IMG/VR virus record: IMGVR_UViG_3300030104_003325
Coordinates: 8,498 to 58,835 of that record
Length of the DNA stretch: 50,338 nucleotides
From: a virus
Direction: 5' to 3' (one strand)
The first letter of the stretch is position 1. Each line of letters begins with the position of its first letter. Shown piece by piece: positions 48,985-50,338 of this stretch. The position numbers and the translations under genes were made by a program. The notes beneath the pieces are model-generated. The model had not been told where the DNA came from and ran no database searches. It saw only the letters and a list, made by a program, of their open reading frames with translations.

Positions 48985-50060
48985 TATAGTGCGTTACCTC
49001 TTGGTAACACTTCTTCTGGGAACACGAAGTTCTCATGCGGTTGATCTACAGATGACATCCATGCTCTCATACCTTCATTAAGAAGTATATTCTTAGTGTA
49101 GAAAGTTTCAAACTCTGGATCTTCTGCTGCTCTTATCTCTTGAGATACAAAGTCGTATGCTCTGAGGTTAAGTGCTAGACCTACGATACCAATTGATGAT
49201 GCCCACATACCTGCTACAGGTACGAATAGCATAAAGAAGTGAATGAACCTCTTGTTAGAAAATCCAATACCAAATATCTGTGACCAGAATCTATTAGCAG
49301 TAATGAAAGAATAAGTTTCTTCCTGTTGTTGCGGATCAAATCCACCAAAGGTTGTACTCCTCTTTTCATTATCTGAATAGATAGTTGCATCTTCATACAA
49401 GGTGTTCTGAACTGTTGCACCATGAATGGCACAGAGTAAAGCACCACCAAGAATACCAGCAACTCCCATCATATGAAAGGGGTTGAGTGTTATGTTGTGG
49501 AAACCTTGAATGAATAAGATGTATCTAAAGATTGCTGCTACTCCAAATGAAGGAGCAAAGAAGAATGAATGCTGACCTAAAGGATAGATCAAGAATACAC
49601 TCACGAATACAGCAATGACAGCAGAGAATGCTAGAGCATTGTAAGGTCTGATCCCTACAAGTCTTGCTATCTCAAATTGTCTTAACATAAAACCTATAAG
49701 TCCGAACACACCGTGAAGTGCTACGAAATTCCATAGTCCACCTAATTGAAACCAACGCACAAGATCTCCCTGTGCTTCTGGTCCCCAAAGGAATAGAAGA
49801 CTATGACCCATAGCATCTCCAGGTGTAGAGACTGCTGCGGTTAAAAAGTTTGCTCCTTCAAGATATGAAGAGGCAATACCATGTGTGTACCAACTAGTAA
49901 CGAATGTAGTTCCAGTGAACCACCCACCTATTGCTAGAAAGGCACAAGGAAGGAGTAATAAACCTGACCAACCAATAAAAACGAATCTATCTCGCTTTAA
50001 CCAGTCATCAAGATCATCAAACCATCCTCTATCTGTTTGTTGTAGTGTCGAGGCTACCAT
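48984..50060 (-). CDS. psbD: photosystem II D2 protein
   Basis: 358 residues, a full-length D2 (host proteins about 352). It binds the electron carriers Q(A), chlorophylls and non-heme iron in the reaction centre. Visible: [20 protein letters not shown] at the N-terminus, [37 protein letters not shown] (histidines for P680 and iron) and an [18 protein letters not shown] loop. No truncation or frameshift is seen. Phage copies keep PSII repaired in the light. It follows psbA in the same direction. Confidence 0.97.
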   Translation of the reverse strand: MVASTLQQTDRGWFDDLDDWLKRDRFVFIGWSGLLLLPCAFLAIGGWFTGTTFVTSWYTHGIASSYLEGANFLTAAVSTPGDAMGHSLLFLWGPEAQGDLVRWFQLGGLWNFVALHGVFGLIGFMLRQFEIARLVGIRPYNALAFSAVIAVFVSVFLIYPLGQHSFFFAPSFGVAAIFRYILFIQGFHNITLNPFHMMGVAGILGGALLCAIHGATVQNTLYEDATIYSDNEKRSTTFGGFDPQQQEETYSFITANRFWSQIFGIGFSNKRFIHFFMLFVPVAGMWASSIGIVGLALNLRAYDFVSQEIRAAEDPEFETFYTKNILLNEGMRAWMSSVDQPHENFVFPEEVLPRGNAL

Positions 50061-50077
50061 TAATTTCTCCTATGAAA

Positions 50078-50098
50078 AAGGGGTCGTGAAGACCCCTT
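50078..50098 (-). terminator. psbA terminator
   Basis: Stem AAGGGGTC/GACCCCTT with loop GTGAA, followed by T on the minus strand, between psbA and psbD. Confidence 0.88.
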
Positions 50099-50120
50099 GT
50101 TTATATTATGGGTTAAAGAA

Positions 50121-50338
50121 TTAACCGATAGCAGGTGCTGTTAAAGCAACTGTTGTTGACTCTGCAGAAGCAAGGTCAAGTGGGAAGTTGTGTGCATTTC
50201 TTTCATGCATTACTTCCATTCCTAAGTTTGCTCTGTTAAGAACATCACCCCAAGTAGGAACTACCTTACCTGATCCGTCTACGACAGACTGGTTGAAGTT
50301 GAAACCGTTAAGGTTGAATGCCATTGTACAGATACCCA
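50121..50338 (-). CDS. psbA: photosystem II D1 protein (partial, C-terminus)
   Basis: The last about 72 codons of D1, cut by the window edge; the frame is open to 50338. [16 protein letters not shown] is the end of the last helix, [20 protein letters not shown] contains the manganese-cluster ligands (His332, Glu333 region, Asp342 nearby), and DLASAESTT spans the C-terminal processing site used by CtpA. psbA and psbD lie in tandem with a terminator between. Confidence 0.97.
   Translation of the reverse strand, partial: GICTMAFNLNGFNFNQSVVDGSGKVVPTWGDVLNRANLGMEVMHERNAHNFPLDLASAESTTVALTAPAIG

Noticed and set aside
1-50338. CRISPR array, integrase, transposase or attachment site
   Set aside because: No spaced direct repeats, recombinase motifs or insertion-sequence ends were found; the window looks like a strictly lytic phage.
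50121-50338. Intron or homing endonuclease in psbA
   Set aside because: Only the 3' end of psbA is in the window and it is uninterrupted; nothing can be said of the rest.

Overview
This window is a contiguous piece of a T4-like myovirus (cyanomyovirus) that infects marine picocyanobacteria (Synechococcus or Prochlorococcus). The evidence is the co-occurrence of T4-type virion and replication genes (gp4, gp5, gp26, gp48, gp53, gp32, gp33) with cyanobacterial photosynthesis and metabolism genes (psbA, psbD, cp12) and typical cyanophage auxiliary genes (pyrE, purN, thyX, phoH, nrdC, several 2OG-Fe(II) oxygenases, an Nfu protein, a DUF1825-like protein). The DNA is visibly AT-rich. Genes are packed end to end, often with ATGA or TAATG overlaps, and nearly all lie on the minus strand. 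The plus strand carries one oxygenase gene and the gp48-gp53 pair.

Layout, left to right. 1-3453: a compact cluster read leftward, holding a PD-(D/E)xK restriction-endonuclease-like protein, a Dam-like adenine methylase, an SF2 helicase, a tiny membrane protein and a second (TSPPY-type) DNA methyltransferase cut by the window edge. It sits behind a terminator and an extended -10 promoter and is the most unusual accessory region here. 3539-5650: small hypothetical genes. 5744-6322: a plus-strand 2OG oxygenase with its own sigma70-like promoter. 6319-17869: tail-fibre and other virion proteins, several preceded by a TAAATA-type late promoter and several sharing a short adaptor-like motif. 17900-21643: pyrE, three 2OG oxygenases and small genes. 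21677-34534: baseplate hub, spike and tape-measure region (gp5-like, a DUF6445-type oxygenase, a possible CpeT-like protein, CP12, gp27-like, two large tape-measure-like proteins one of which carries a glucosaminidase domain, gp26 with an apparent -1 frameshift into a gp51-like extension, a gp54-like tube protein, gp4). 34570-36631 (+): gp48 and gp53, the latter with a long polyserine tail. 36708-45063: small membrane proteins, gp32, an oxygenase, a DUF1825-like protein, gp33, a RecB/MGME1-like nuclease, PhoH, ThyX, glutaredoxin and an outer-membrane-protein-like gene. 45201-48920: an Nfu-like protein, a SET-domain protein, a three-repeat virion protein, PurN and a membrane protein. 48984-50338: psbD and the 3' end of psbA.

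Together the genes build the tail and baseplate, turn on late transcription (gp33 acting on TAAATA promoters), supply nucleotides (PyrE, PurN, ThyX, glutaredoxin) and keep light harvesting productive while damping the Calvin cycle (D1, D2, CP12). Beyond the standard set, the points I rate highest are the restriction-modification-like cluster, the gp26/gp51 frameshift, a roughly 63-nt element present twice in intergenic DNA, and a structured leader RNA in front of the outer-membrane-protein gene.
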